Part shown: positions 54,536 to 63,207 of the stretch, one piece after another | Position numbering within the stretch: the stretch's first letter is position 1 | How the letters are laid out: each line of letters begins with the position of its first letter | The notes under the pieces: model-generated | The model's input: the letters and a program-made list of their open reading frames with translations, nothing else | Databases searched by the model: none | What the model was told of the DNA's origin: nothing | Translations under genes and position numbers: made by a program | NCBI GenBank assembly: GCA_031292055.1 | Contig: JARLHV010000170.1 | Coordinates: 1 to 64,000, forward strand | Source of the DNA: Desulfosporosinus sp. | GTDB lineage: Bacteria; Bacillota; Desulfitobacteriia; Desulfitobacteriales; Desulfitobacteriaceae | DNA length: 64,000 bases | Direction of reading: 5' to 3'

Positions 54536-54892
54536 TTAAACAAGAGCATCTTCATTTTCTTCTCCGGTTCTTATCCTGATGCTGCGCTTGACTGGGATGA
54601 CAAATAGTTTGCCGTCGCCCTCCTGCTCTGTCTGGTTGACCTTTATGACAATCTCGCTCAGCCGGCTTTCGTCCTCATCGTTTATGTAAACGATCATCAG
54701 TTTCTTCGTCATTAAACGATGGTAACTATCAGGCTTGCTATCAGAACTTCCATCTCCCGCCGAAAATTCCACCAGTTTTTTGCCTCTGCCGAGGACGTTC
54801 ATAGCACTGAATGCACTAAAACCCTCCGCTTCCAACGCGTCCTTAGTCTGACGGTATCTTTCCGGCCTAATTATAATCATTACTTTTTTCAA
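54536..54892 (-). CDS. PII-family nitrogen regulator, NifI2-like
   Basis: 118 aa. GlnB fold: KKVMIIIRPERYRQTKDALEAEGFSAFSAMNVLGRGKK, a T-loop region with an acidic/Ser stretch, and EGDGKLFVIPVKRSIRIRTGEE. The missing uridylylation-type Tyr pattern and the paired arrangement resemble NifI1/NifI2. It may gate the adjacent transporter by sensing 2-oxoglutarate or ATP/ADP (inference). Confidence 0.78.
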   Translation of the reverse strand: MKKVMIIIRPERYRQTKDALEAEGFSAFSAMNVLGRGKKLVEFSAGDGSSDSKPDSYHRLMTKKLMIVYINDEDESRLSEIVIKVNQTEQEGDGKLFVIPVKRSIRIRTGEENEDALV

Positions 54893-54928
54893 TTCAACTC
54901 ACCTCGCTTTGCACCGTTTATGAAAATA

Positions 54929-55255
54929 TCACAATTCAGCCTTGCCGCTGCTGATTGTATAGGCTGTACTGACTGGCGTCACGAAAATCTTTCCATCACC
55001 GTATGTCCCAGCGGTGCTACTTTTTGCACTTTTCATAAGAATAGAAATAACCTTTTCTTCCTCTTGATCCTCGACAACGAGTATAATCAGCTCTTTAGGC
55101 AGCTCACTGTATAAAACAGACTTCACTTTCAGACCTTTTTGTTTTCCTCTTCCCAAAACGCTGACCCGTGTTGCTGCCGAATAACCTTGTTCCTGCAAAC
55201 TGGCAAGCACAAAATCAGCTTTTTCAGGCCGGACAAATGCTTCTATCATAATCAT
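54929..55255 (-). CDS. PII-family nitrogen regulator, NifI1-like
   Basis: 108 aa. It has VSVLGRGKQKGLKVKSVLYSELPKELIILVV and AGTYGDGKIFVTPVSTAYTISSGKAEL, which are close to the NifI1 pattern. It is the first gene of the transporter operon, behind the MerR-type promoter. No nitrogenase genes are in the window, so this is a PII pair used outside nif. Confidence 0.8.
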   Translation of the reverse strand: MIMIEAFVRPEKADFVLASLQEQGYSAATRVSVLGRGKQKGLKVKSVLYSELPKELIILVVEDQEEEKVISILMKSAKSSTAGTYGDGKIFVTPVSTAYTISSGKAEL

Positions 55256-55283
55256 TTTTATTCACCTCTTTTTTTAAAAATAA

Positions 55284-55311
55284 AAAGTGCCACTTCTTCA
55301 GCAGCACCTTT
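55284..55311 (-). terminator. Attenuator-like hairpin in the PII/transporter leader
   Basis: On the minus strand AAAGGTGC pairs with GCACTTT around a loop of about 13 nt and is followed by TTATTTTT. It lies in the 5' UTR between the promoter and the first PII gene, so it may attenuate the operon. Confidence 0.4.
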
Positions 55312-55352
55312 GCTACACTTAATATGCCCATAAGCATCTTTAAGCTAACTTC

Positions 55353-55383
55353 ATTATAAACATTATAGTAGCTATAATGTCAA
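55353..55383 (-). promoter_or_regulatory. MerR-type promoter of the PII/ABC transporter operon
   Basis: On the minus strand TTGACA (55378-55383) and TATAAT (55353-55358) are separated by 19 bp, too long for normal sigma-A use and typical of MerR-activated promoters. The spacer region carries the exact palindrome CATTATAG-CTA-CTATAATG (55361-55379). The merR-like gene ends 22 bp upstream. Confidence 0.88.
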
Positions 55384-55405
55384 CAGCTTTTTATTATTAA
55401 ACCAT

Positions 55406-56227
55406 TCAGCGTTTGATCGGTATTTGAATTTCACTGATATATTCATATTCATAATCTGAATACGCCTTATCAGTAATGATAAGCACGAGCCCATCCCCCG
55501 CGATTTTATATCCATTTTCTTTAATCTGCTTCGTCATCTCTCTGAAATAGCTCTCGATGTCCTTATAGGTCCCGACAAATGCCATTGTGGCATACACCCC
55601 TTCGGGTAGCGGAATAGTCACTATTTCATCTGGAATGCTATGCCCAAATACCATCGTTATCCCCTTAAAATTTGAATAATTCCCTTTTTCAATCTCGCTT
55701 TTATCAATTACCGAACCAAAAGGATTAAGGTAAAGCTCGTCGATACTTTTAATTTCCATACCAAGTTTTTTGATGCCTAATTCATGCTCCACAAAAATGT
55801 CGCCGTTTCCAAACGTAAAAAACAACATTTGTCTTGCTGGCATTTGCTGGAATCTACATTTTTCCATAATGTTCTTGTCAAGATAGTTCGTCACGGTTGT
55901 AAGCATTGATTCTATTTTCGTCCGTTTATTCTTCAATCTTACTATTTCCTCATTAATATAATCCACTCTTTTTTCCAACAGAGCCAGCATCGAATCCAAA
56001 CCTCTGTTTTCAAAATATCGTTTGATCTCCTTGAGCGGCATTCCCGTCCCTTTTAAGAAAAGAATCGATTCGAGATGGGCAAACTGCTCGATGCCGTAAT
56101 ATCTGTAACTGGACTCTTCTTGAATATAGGATGGCTTAAATAAATCAATTTTGTCATAATACCTTAATGTCTGGGCTGAGATTCCGTGGATCCGCGCCAT
56201 CTCGCCAATCAATATCAGTGGATTCAT
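55406..56227 (-). CDS. MerR-family regulator with GyrI-like effector domain
   Basis: 273 aa from ATG 56225-56227 (AAAGGGGTGC upstream). Its N-terminal winged helix is ILIGEMARIHGISAQTLRYYDKIDLFKPSYI, followed by a coiled coil (about 80-125) and a C-terminal BmrR/GyrI-type ligand domain. These proteins twist 19-bp-spacer promoters. It should bind the palindrome at 55361 and respond to a small organic cation; guanidine or a related amine is a reasonable but untested idea. Confidence 0.88.
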   Translation of the reverse strand: MNPLILIGEMARIHGISAQTLRYYDKIDLFKPSYIQEESSYRYYGIEQFAHLESILFLKGTGMPLKEIKRYFENRGLDSMLALLEKRVDYINEEIVRLKNKRTKIESMLTTVTNYLDKNIMEKCRFQQMPARQMLFFTFGNGDIFVEHELGIKKLGMEIKSIDELYLNPFGSVIDKSEIEKGNYSNFKGITMVFGHSIPDEIVTIPLPEGVYATMAFVGTYKDIESYFREMTKQIKENGYKIAGDGLVLIITDKAYSDYEYEYISEIQIPIKR

Positions 56228-56407
56228 TTTAGCACCCCTTTTTCTATCGTAACCCCCACATGTTTGCATTTTGCCGCAAACTGCTCTTTTAATCCAATAG
56301 TTTATACTATATAATCTTCCCAAGCGTTTAAAGTGGACAGATGTGATGGAATCCTGCTTAATCTGATCTACAAAAATCTCTCGAACGAAACCCAGAATCT
56401 TAAGCTT

Positions 56408-56568
56408 AGGCATATGAAAGAAAATAACAAGTCATGATACCTTGGATATTTTGCGTCAGACAAGGAGGCATGTGCCCCTCATAGCGGGGCTATTAGGGGC
56501 ATATGCCGACGCAGTATGACACAAAATAGACTGGCGCAGACTGACTTGTTATTTTCTTGAATGTGCCT
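56408..56568. mobile_element. MITE-like element with 27-bp terminal inverted repeats
   Basis: The ends at 56408-56434 and 56542-56568 match in 24 of 27 positions, with 17 bp perfect at the inner side (AAGAAAATAACAAGTCA). The interior holds nested inverted repeats (GCGTC/GACGC; GGCATGTGCCCCT/AGGGGCATATGCC), so the whole 161 bp can fold. There is no ORF and no clear target-site duplication. It sits between merR and the allophanate hydrolase C-domain gene. Confidence 0.6.
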
Positions 56569-56595
56569 TAACTAAGGAGGTAGCAACTTACTAGG

Positions 56596-56997
56596 ATGGA
56601 GAATAAAATTTTCAAAACCGAAACAGGCACCCTTTTAATCGCAGTATGCGGTTTGCACATGCGCGGATATCCACTTGAAAAGCAGATGCTGGAACATGAA
56701 GCTCATTTTCTGCGCGAAACTTTAACTGCCCCTCACTATCAGCTCTTCAGGCTACCTACCCTACCTGCCAAACCAGGTCTACTGAAAAGCAACACGGGGG
56801 GAGCTTCCATACAAATCGAACTCTGGGGAATGCCACTAACGCGGTTCGGGGATTTTGTTTCCGCTATACCGTCTCCGCTCGGCATAGGAAAGATCGAGTT
56901 ACTAGACGGAGCTGAAGTTTCAGGCTTCGTTTGCGAAGCATATGCCTGTGAAAACGCGGAAAACATAACAACGGCGGGAAGTTGGCATAAAGCATAA
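56596..56997 (+). CDS. Stand-alone C-terminal domain of allophanate hydrolase
   Basis: 133 aa. It matches the AtzF/DUR1 C-terminal domain as I recall it: LLIAVCGLHMRGYPLEKQML, APHYQLFRLPTLPAKPGLL, GGASIQIELWGMPLTRFGDF, AIPSPLGIGKIELLDG and a GFVCEAYA ending. The amidase half is at 45255 and lacks this part, so the enzyme is split. In the fused enzyme this domain processes the N-carboxycarbamate released by the amidase. AAGGAGG lies 14 nt before the ATG, rather far. Confidence 0.82.
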   Translation: MENKIFKTETGTLLIAVCGLHMRGYPLEKQMLEHEAHFLRETLTAPHYQLFRLPTLPAKPGLLKSNTGGASIQIELWGMPLTRFGDFVSAIPSPLGIGKIELLDGAEVSGFVCEAYACENAENITTAGSWHKA

Positions 56998-57096
56998 GCG
57001 GGAACTGGTACTTCCCGCAATTTTTCACCTAACTTTGTATAATTTGCTGTGGATAATGAGTAGGATGAAACGAGTCAAGCTTGGTACCCGCTCCCA

Positions 57097-57486
57097 TTAA
57101 CTCTTCTCGATTATATCGATCCCAATTCCAAGTGTTTCAGCCTGAGCTAAAATGTTGGTTAAAGTATTTTTTCTATCTACTGCTTTAATCTTTATCCTTG
57201 CTTGATCATTAGTTAGGCCCGCAATATCAATATTGAGTGCTTTGGCCCGTGCCTGAAGATTTGCTATTTGTTTAACTTGACCCACTACTTTAAGTTGTCG
57301 ACTAATTTCATCATCGGTTAAGCCCGTTGCATCAATACCAAGAGCTTTAGCCCTCAACGCTACTATTTCGGACTGACCTGTAAGAAGTCCTAATGATTTA
57401 TCTGCGGCAACATATGCTTGTGCTAATGTTGGGGTTGATAACAGCGCAATGATCGATAGAGTTCCTGCTATTGTTTTAAATTTCAC
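57097..57486 (-). CDS. Small secreted protein with internal repeats
   Basis: 129 aa with a Sec signal peptide (MKFKTIAGTLSIIALLS...AQA-YV). The mature part repeats a unit about 36 residues long: RAKALGIDATGLTDDEI and RAKALNIDIAGLTNDQA, with a worn third copy AETLGIGIDI. Such helical units are seen in secreted proteins of spore-formers. No function is assigned. Confidence 0.6.
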   Translation of the reverse strand: MKFKTIAGTLSIIALLSTPTLAQAYVAADKSLGLLTGQSEIVALRAKALGIDATGLTDDEISRQLKVVGQVKQIANLQARAKALNIDIAGLTNDQARIKIKAVDRKNTLTNILAQAETLGIGIDIIEKS

Positions 57487-57596
57487 ATTATCACGCCCTC
57501 TATAGTTTTTGTTTTCCCACCCTAACTGTATCTTAGAGTAAATTCGTCACCGTTCAGTGACCTTTGTATGAAGAATGTGTTAAATCTTATAATTAG

Positions 57597-57623
57597 TAAA
57601 GGCCACTCAAGGAGTGGCCTTTA
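57597..57623 (-). terminator. Hairpin between secreted protein and pgi
   Basis: TAAAGGCCACTC-AA-GGAGTGGCCTTTA is a symmetric stem with A/T-rich ends. It is likely the terminator of the minus-strand pfkA-pgi unit. Confidence 0.75.
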
Positions 57624-57649
57624 CTATATCGACATGTTCAGTGTGCAAA

Positions 57650-59077
57650 TCACCTAACGTCCGAACTCAACCGATACTGCGTTTTTCCATACTCCTCAAT
57701 GTCGTGTTTCTTCGCTTCATATCCCTTGCGGCCCATTAAAGCGTACGTCCCATTTTTTCCTTCCTCAACTCCCGGTTGATCGAAGGCATTGATGTTCAAT
57801 AACTCACCCATGTAAGCAGTCTCCCACTCAAGTAGAAGCAGTAACTGCCCAACGTTATACGCGTCTAAGGTAGGCAATATAATCTTCTGATGTTGCCGCC
57901 CAGCAAGAGTCAGGGCGTATTCTGTTGCTTTTTGTTCCGCGAACAACAATTCTTCCAAGGTCCGTCCCCCTAAAAATTGAATGTCCTCAGGCAACTCCAG
58001 ATCGATTGGGATCGCTTGGGTTTCCTTAAATTTCTCAACGGCTACAAAGGTTACGACCTTATCATCGGGTCCCTCAGCATATAACTGAACTTGAGAATGT
58101 TGATCTGTTACCCCTAAAGCTTTGACAGGTGTCTGTCCAATGTGAACAACTCGCCCCTGTCGATCGTGACCTTTTCCTAAGCTTTCTGCCCACAATTGGG
58201 CATACCAGTCCGCCATTGTTTTTAAACCGTCAGCATAGGGCATAAATACTGAGATATTTTTTCCTTTTTGCCATGATAAATGAGCAAGTGCCGCTCGCAA
58301 TTGGGCTGGATTAGAGGATACCCCTTTAGCCTCCCTAATCCACTGATCCATCTCCAAGGCACCTTCCAGCAGCTGCTTAATATCGATCCCACAAATGGCA
58401 GCAGCTAGCAATCCTACGGGCGTCAGTTCTGAGAAGCGCCCTCCGATTCCAGCCGGAATCACGAAGCGTTTATATCCTTCTTTACGGGCAATTGGCAAAA
58501 GATTTCCCTTTTCTTTATCTGTGGTAATGACAATATGCTCGGCGTAGTTGTCTCCGCATACCCGACGCAAAATGTCCCGGACAATTAGAAACTGAGCCAT
58601 AGTTTCTGAGGTGTTACCTGATTTTGAAATTACATTAAAAAGAGTTTTGCTTGGATCGAGCATCTGTAACAACTCATTAACCCGCACCGGATCGATATTG
58701 TCCAAAACATAAAAGCGGGGGCGGTGACCACGCTGCGCCGAAGAAAGATCATTATAATAGTAATGATTTAGAGCTTGTTGAACAGCCAATGGGCCAAGTG
58801 CAGAGCCGCCAATTCCCAAAACTACAAAATTTTCATAGCTAGGGGCGACAGCATTAGCATACTCAATTATCTCTGAAAGTTGGGTTTTCATGCTAGTCAG
58901 AAGCTTTGAGAAATCGATCTCCCCAGCTTCCCTCCGAATCTCAAGCGTTGCCTGAGCTTGATCCATCTCGTTTTGAAGCCCCAACAATTCTTCTTTTTCA
59001 AATCCTTTCGGATTTTGTGAGCCCTTCATCATCCCCGTGTAATCGATCATTATGCCTGCTCGCATTTGGTTTTCCAT
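57650..59077 (-). CDS. pgi: Glucose-6-phosphate isomerase
   Basis: About 475 aa from ATG 59077 (GATGAGG upstream); a TTG at 59113 is the alternative. It has NFVVLGIGGSALGPLAVQQAL, SKSGNTSETMAQFLIVRDIL, GIGGRFSELTPVGLLAAAICG and QPGVEEGKNGTYALMG. It interconverts glucose-6-P and fructose-6-P and follows pfkA in one unit. Confidence 0.95.
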   Translation of the reverse strand: MENQMRAGIMIDYTGMMKGSQNPKGFEKEELLGLQNEMDQAQATLEIRREAGEIDFSKLLTSMKTQLSEIIEYANAVAPSYENFVVLGIGGSALGPLAVQQALNHYYYNDLSSAQRGHRPRFYVLDNIDPVRVNELLQMLDPSKTLFNVISKSGNTSETMAQFLIVRDILRRVCGDNYAEHIVITTDKEKGNLLPIARKEGYKRFVIPAGIGGRFSELTPVGLLAAAICGIDIKQLLEGALEMDQWIREAKGVSSNPAQLRAALAHLSWQKGKNISVFMPYADGLKTMADWYAQLWAESLGKGHDRQGRVVHIGQTPVKALGVTDQHSQVQLYAEGPDDKVVTFVAVEKFKETQAIPIDLELPEDIQFLGGRTLEELLFAEQKATEYALTLAGRQHQKIILPTLDAYNVGQLLLLLEWETAYMGELLNINAFDQPGVEEGKNGTYALMGRKGYEAKKHDIEEYGKTQYRLSSDVR

Positions 59078-59115
59078 CACTACAACCTCATCTCTATAAT
59101 TTATTTTTTCCAAGC

Positions 59116-60087
59116 TTAAATTGAAAGTTCATTTGCTAAATCGTATAGTTCTTTGTTAAAGGGACGCCGTGTTCCATAAGCGGCATCGAGAGGGCTAGAG
59201 ACAACGATTTGATTGACATATGCAGCCATCTTATTAGATTCTTTAGCCAAAATAATCTCGATCGCTTTCCCCCCCATGCCTGCGGCAATCACAGCATCCA
59301 GAGCACTTGGATTTCCACCGCGTTGTAAATGTCCTAGCACGGTGATACGAGTCTCAAACCCTGAGCGAGTACGTAATTCTTCTCCAATTTTATAAGCGCT
59401 TCCCACACCTTCTGAAACCAAAATAATACTATGATTTTTGCCACGCTGATGACCACGCTTTAATTTATCACTGATTTCATCTAAATTATAGGGGATTTCC
59501 GGAACCAAAATTGATTCAGCTCCACAGGCTAAGCCGGCCTGAAGCGCTATATTTCCACAATTCCTGCCCATAACTTCCACAATGAACGTCCGTTCGTGGG
59601 AAGACGCCGTATCTCGAATTTTACTCACGGCATCGACAACCGTATTAGTGGCAGTGTCAAAACCTATTGTCAAATCAGTTCCAGCAATATCATTGTCAAT
59701 GGTTCCCGGAATCCCCACAATCTGAATACCCTGAGCTACTAAAGTTTGAGCTCCTCGAAAAGAGCCATCTCCTCCAATCACCACCAAGGCGTCAATCTTC
59801 AGCTTATGTAACTGGTCTAAGGCCTTCTGCTGCCCTTCTTTGGTCCGCATTTCTTCGGAACGCGCAGTCTTCAATATAGTTCCGCCACGAAGCACAATAT
59901 CCGCAACAGAGCCAATCGTCATTTCTTGAATTTCTCCGTGAATAAGCCCCTCATATCCTCGGCTTATTCCAAAAACGTCCAGCCCGTGGTAAATCCCTTT
60001 CCGAACCACCGCGCGAAGAGCTGCGTTCATTCCTGGAGCATCTCCGCCGCTGGTTAGTACCCCAATCCGTTGTATTGTACCGGACAT
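59116..60087 (-). CDS. pfkA: 6-phosphofructokinase (ATP type)
   Basis: 323 aa from ATG 60087 (AAAGGGTG upstream), the usual PfkA size. It has GVLTSGGDAPGMNAALRAVVR, VVIGGDGSFRGAQ, GIPGTIDNDIAGTDLTIGFDTA (catalytic Asp) and EVMGRNCGNIALQAGL. Glycolytic; transcribed with pgi. Confidence 0.96.
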   Translation of the reverse strand: MSGTIQRIGVLTSGGDAPGMNAALRAVVRKGIYHGLDVFGISRGYEGLIHGEIQEMTIGSVADIVLRGGTILKTARSEEMRTKEGQQKALDQLHKLKIDALVVIGGDGSFRGAQTLVAQGIQIVGIPGTIDNDIAGTDLTIGFDTATNTVVDAVSKIRDTASSHERTFIVEVMGRNCGNIALQAGLACGAESILVPEIPYNLDEISDKLKRGHQRGKNHSIILVSEGVGSAYKIGEELRTRSGFETRITVLGHLQRGGNPSALDAVIAAGMGGKAIEIILAKESNKMAAYVNQIVVSSPLDAAYGTRRPFNKELYDLANELSI

Positions 60088-60182
60088 AGAATCACCCTTT
60101 CTCATTATTTTTTTAGCATATTTTCTAGTCTGGCAAATCACATTATGCTTATAATCATTGAGCTCTAACTTCTGTCTTAAAT

Positions 60183-61259
60183 TTATGCTTTAAAAAAATT
60201 TAATATTATTTTATATTTTTTATTTAATTCCTGATCTTTAGTCAGCTTTTCTTGCATTTTTTTATAAGAGATTATCATGGTAGAATGGTTACGATTAAAA
60301 TAGTAGGCAATTGCCGGATAAGAAATCTCGCAAAGAGTCCGTATTGTGTAGATGGCCAACTGTCTCGCTTCATTCACCCGTGGTTTTTGGCTAGGCCCTA
60401 CCAGTTCCTCGCCAGAGATTCCCATAGTTTGAGCAGCTATTCGAATAATATTCCTCGGGTCAACAAGTACATCTCTTTTTCGTTCCTCGTTATTCCAATA
60501 AACCTGAAAACACTGCAAGCTCAGTTCATCTTGTTGTGATTCGGCAAATTGAACAAACTGTTTTATGACTCTCACCGCATCTGCCAAATTATCAGTACGC
60601 TCAGCGATGATCTTTAGAACCAATTTGTCCATAAAAAGATGGTTTTGGTGAATATATTCAGCCAGAAAGCGCTCCAACTCATTTTTCAAGGGCTGATTAA
60701 TCGAAACGACCACGCCACTCAAAAAGCGAGACCCAAGCTGTTCTCCTAGAAATTCCAGCTGTGGCAAATCGGCTTCAAGGGTGATCACCATCTTGCCCCC
60801 GTTTCCAATCACATATTCGTAAGTATAATGGAGCTCTTCAATCGTTTTAACTTTCCCCTCGAAAAATTGGAGATCATCGATCAGCAGCAACCGAGTCGAA
60901 CGATAGCGCTGCCGGAATGAATTAAGCTTATTGTTCTGAGCAGCGTAGGCATATTGACGAGCGAAAGACAAGGCGTCTGTGCAAATGCTCTCCTCATTAC
61001 TTAGCTTAATATGTTGATAAAGATAGCGCAGCAGAGCTGATTTGCCTATCCCTCTTGGTCCATAAATCAGCGTAACCGCTGGAGCCTTTTCTGCTTCATA
61101 ATTTTTAATCAGACGCCATGCTCGAATATTGAATTCACTTAAAAACCAGTTCAAACGTGCCTCTCCTTTATTTAAACTAAGTTGTGAAAGGGTCGCCTGA
61201 CTAACACTATCATTATCGCATTTAATTGTAGAGTAATTTAGCCTTCCCTGTCGAAACAT
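60183..61259 (-). CDS. DnaA paralogue lacking domain I
   Basis: 358 aa. The AAA+ core has Walker A YGPRGIGKSALLRYL (66-80) and Walker B RLLLIDDLQFFEGK (124-137). The C-terminal domain IV holds the DnaA signature region ARQLAIYTIRTLCEISYPAIAYYFNRNHSTMIISYKK. The N-terminal DnaB-interaction domain of a real DnaA is missing (only ~45 residues before the core). It is probably not the main initiator but a DnaA-box-binding regulator or an element-derived copy. GGAGGT precedes the ATG. Confidence 0.82.
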   Translation of the reverse strand: MFRQGRLNYSTIKCDNDSVSQATLSQLSLNKGEARLNWFLSEFNIRAWRLIKNYEAEKAPAVTLIYGPRGIGKSALLRYLYQHIKLSNEESICTDALSFARQYAYAAQNNKLNSFRQRYRSTRLLLIDDLQFFEGKVKTIEELHYTYEYVIGNGGKMVITLEADLPQLEFLGEQLGSRFLSGVVVSINQPLKNELERFLAEYIHQNHLFMDKLVLKIIAERTDNLADAVRVIKQFVQFAESQQDELSLQCFQVYWNNEERKRDVLVDPRNIIRIAAQTMGISGEELVGPSQKPRVNEARQLAIYTIRTLCEISYPAIAYYFNRNHSTMIISYKKMQEKLTKDQELNKKYKIILNFFKA

Positions 61260-61303
61260 TTAAAAAATACCTCCACCTCATTTCTTGAAGGGAGCAAAAA
61301 CTA

Positions 61304-62203
61304 ATGAATTCTAATGAAGATACCAATAATACTATTAATAAGCACGACAACTTAACTATAAATGCTAAGCACAACGAAAATGTAATGAATGAGCTTCAAC
61401 CTATCTGCGATGCTCACATTCATTTTTTTCCAGATCGCTTAATGGGCGCTATTTTAGACTGGTTTGAGCAACACGGTTTGACGATGCTCTATCGACAATC
61501 CGTTGAGACCCTTTTGGACTATCTTCAAAGCATCGGGGTAAGGTCGGCTTTTGTACTAGGATACATCCACAAGAAGGATATGTCTCCAGGAATTAACTTA
61601 TGGCTCAAGGACCTCTGTGAGAAAAATCCTTGGTTAAAGCCTTTTGCTGCCCTTCATCAGGATGACACAGAGCTGGAGAAAACCTTAAGCCAAGCCCTTG
61701 ATGAATGGAATTTTCCTGGTGTCAAACTTCATACGTTTGTTCAAAAAGTCGCTGCTAATGACAAACGCTTGTGGCCTATATATCGCATGCTTAATGAAAG
61801 GCGCAAGGGAATTATTCTTCATTTAGGTGGGCTGCCTACAGAGACTCCCTATACACGAGTAGATTCCCTTTTGGATGTGCTCAAATCCTTCCCCAATCTG
61901 AAAGTGACCATTGCCCACATGGGTCTTCCTGATGACTTCTCCCTAGCTGCAAAAATGGCTGCCAGCTATCCGAACGTTTACCTGGATTCTGCCTTTATCT
62001 TCGGTAACCCCCGGCTTCCTCTGCAGGAGGATTGGCTCAAAGCAATAGACGCTAACCCAAGCAAATTTATTTTTGGTACAGACTTTCCAATCATGGACTA
62101 TTCACCCCTTGACTCCATCCAAGCCGTAAGCTTGCTTCCGCTTACGCAAGCAGTGAAAACGCAATTGTTGTGGGATAATGCTATGAGATTTCTTCAGGAC
62201 TAG
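61304..62203 (+). CDS. Metal-dependent amidohydrolase (TIM-barrel)
   Basis: 299 aa. An N-terminal Asn/His-rich tail of ~35 residues precedes the metal motif CDAHIHFFPDRL. Others are GVKLHTF, ILHLGGLPTE, KVTIAHMGLPDD and FGTDFPIMDYSP, fitting the amidohydrolase_2 family. Substrate is unknown. GAAGGGAG precedes the ATG; its end overlaps the convergent LysR gene by 23 bp. Confidence 0.85.
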   Translation: MNSNEDTNNTINKHDNLTINAKHNENVMNELQPICDAHIHFFPDRLMGAILDWFEQHGLTMLYRQSVETLLDYLQSIGVRSAFVLGYIHKKDMSPGINLWLKDLCEKNPWLKPFAALHQDDTELEKTLSQALDEWNFPGVKLHTFVQKVAANDKRLWPIYRMLNERRKGIILHLGGLPTETPYTRVDSLLDVLKSFPNLKVTIAHMGLPDDFSLAAKMAASYPNVYLDSAFIFGNPRLPLQEDWLKAIDANPSKFIFGTDFPIMDYSPLDSIQAVSLLPLTQAVKTQLLWDNAMRFLQD

Positions 62204-63110
62204 CTATTATCTGACCTCGAGCCTCTAACTTCTGACTCGCCAGATACCTGACGCATTCATCGACAATGACCGTTAAAGACTTATTCCGACGAGTTAAAAG
62301 GTAAATACCACGTTCGATGTAAAAATCTTTGACGTTCGTCCATACTAAACCGTGTTTCTCGCAAGAATCTAAGGCATGTCTCGACAAAAATGAATACCCT
62401 AAGCCAGAACGAACAGCATTTTTCACGGCTTCCGTACTTCCAACTTCTAAGACTATATTAAAATCGTTTAAATCAAACCCACGTTTGGCAAGCGCTTCCT
62501 CGAAAGCCCTCCGATGTCCCGATCCACTCTCCCGAATAATCATAGGATATTCCTGGAGCGTGGTTATTTCAATACATTGTTTGGAATTTAAGGGATGGTC
62601 ACCAGCGACTACAAAACCCAGTTCATCTTTAAGCCAAAATTCCGAGGTTAGTTTTTCCGTATCGAACACAGCCCCAACAACAGCAAAATCCACTTCATGA
62701 GCAAGAACTTTTTCTGCCATCTCCAGACTGTCTCCAATGGACAGTTTAAACTTTATTTCAGGATACAATTTCCGAAAAGAAGCTAAGTAAACAGGAAGCA
62801 AATATTCACCGGGAATGTGAGAAGCACCAATATGAATTTTCCCGTTCATTTGCCTTTCCGAACCTCCGATTTCTCGCACAAGCTCTGACCATTCGTCGAG
62901 CATGAGCAAGGCATGTCGATAGACCGTTTCCCCCTCCGGAGTTAGGGCAAAACCCTTTCCCTTGCGATAAAGTAATTTGACCCCTAGTTTCTCTTCCAGC
63001 GCCCGCATCTGATTCGAAACCGCCGGTTGGCTAATTCCCAATTTACGTGCAACGACTGTAAAACTCTGTTCATCCACAACTTGACCAAATAAACTCAGTA
63101 AATCTAACAT
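62181..63110 (-). CDS. LysR-family transcriptional regulator
   Basis: 309 aa. The N-terminal HTH is FTVVARKLGISQPAVSNQMRALEEKLGVKLLYRKGKGFALTPEG, followed by a periplasmic-binding-type effector domain (GKIHIGASHIPGEYLLPVYLASF). It resembles the CysL/CbbR branch, but its targets cannot be told from here. GGGGGGTTAAT precedes the ATG. Confidence 0.9.
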   Translation of the reverse strand: MLDLLSLFGQVVDEQSFTVVARKLGISQPAVSNQMRALEEKLGVKLLYRKGKGFALTPEGETVYRHALLMLDEWSELVREIGGSERQMNGKIHIGASHIPGEYLLPVYLASFRKLYPEIKFKLSIGDSLEMAEKVLAHEVDFAVVGAVFDTEKLTSEFWLKDELGFVVAGDHPLNSKQCIEITTLQEYPMIIRESGSGHRRAFEEALAKRGFDLNDFNIVLEVGSTEAVKNAVRSGLGYSFLSRHALDSCEKHGLVWTNVKDFYIERGIYLLTRRNKSLTVIVDECVRYLASQKLEARGQIIASPEEIS

Positions 63111-63141
63111 ATTAACCCCCCAACTGAAAATGAGTCTGATA

Positions 63142-63176
63142 CGCAGAAGAAGAGGGCAAGGCCCTCTTCTTCTGCG
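63142..63176. repeat. Perfect 16-bp inverted repeat
   Basis: CGCAGAAGAAGAGGGC and its exact complement flank AAG. It sits between ppi and the lysR gene. It may end the cyclophilin transcript, although no T-run follows. Confidence 0.65.
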
Positions 63177-63207
63177 CTGGAATAATCTAGTACAATTCAG
63201 AGTAAAA

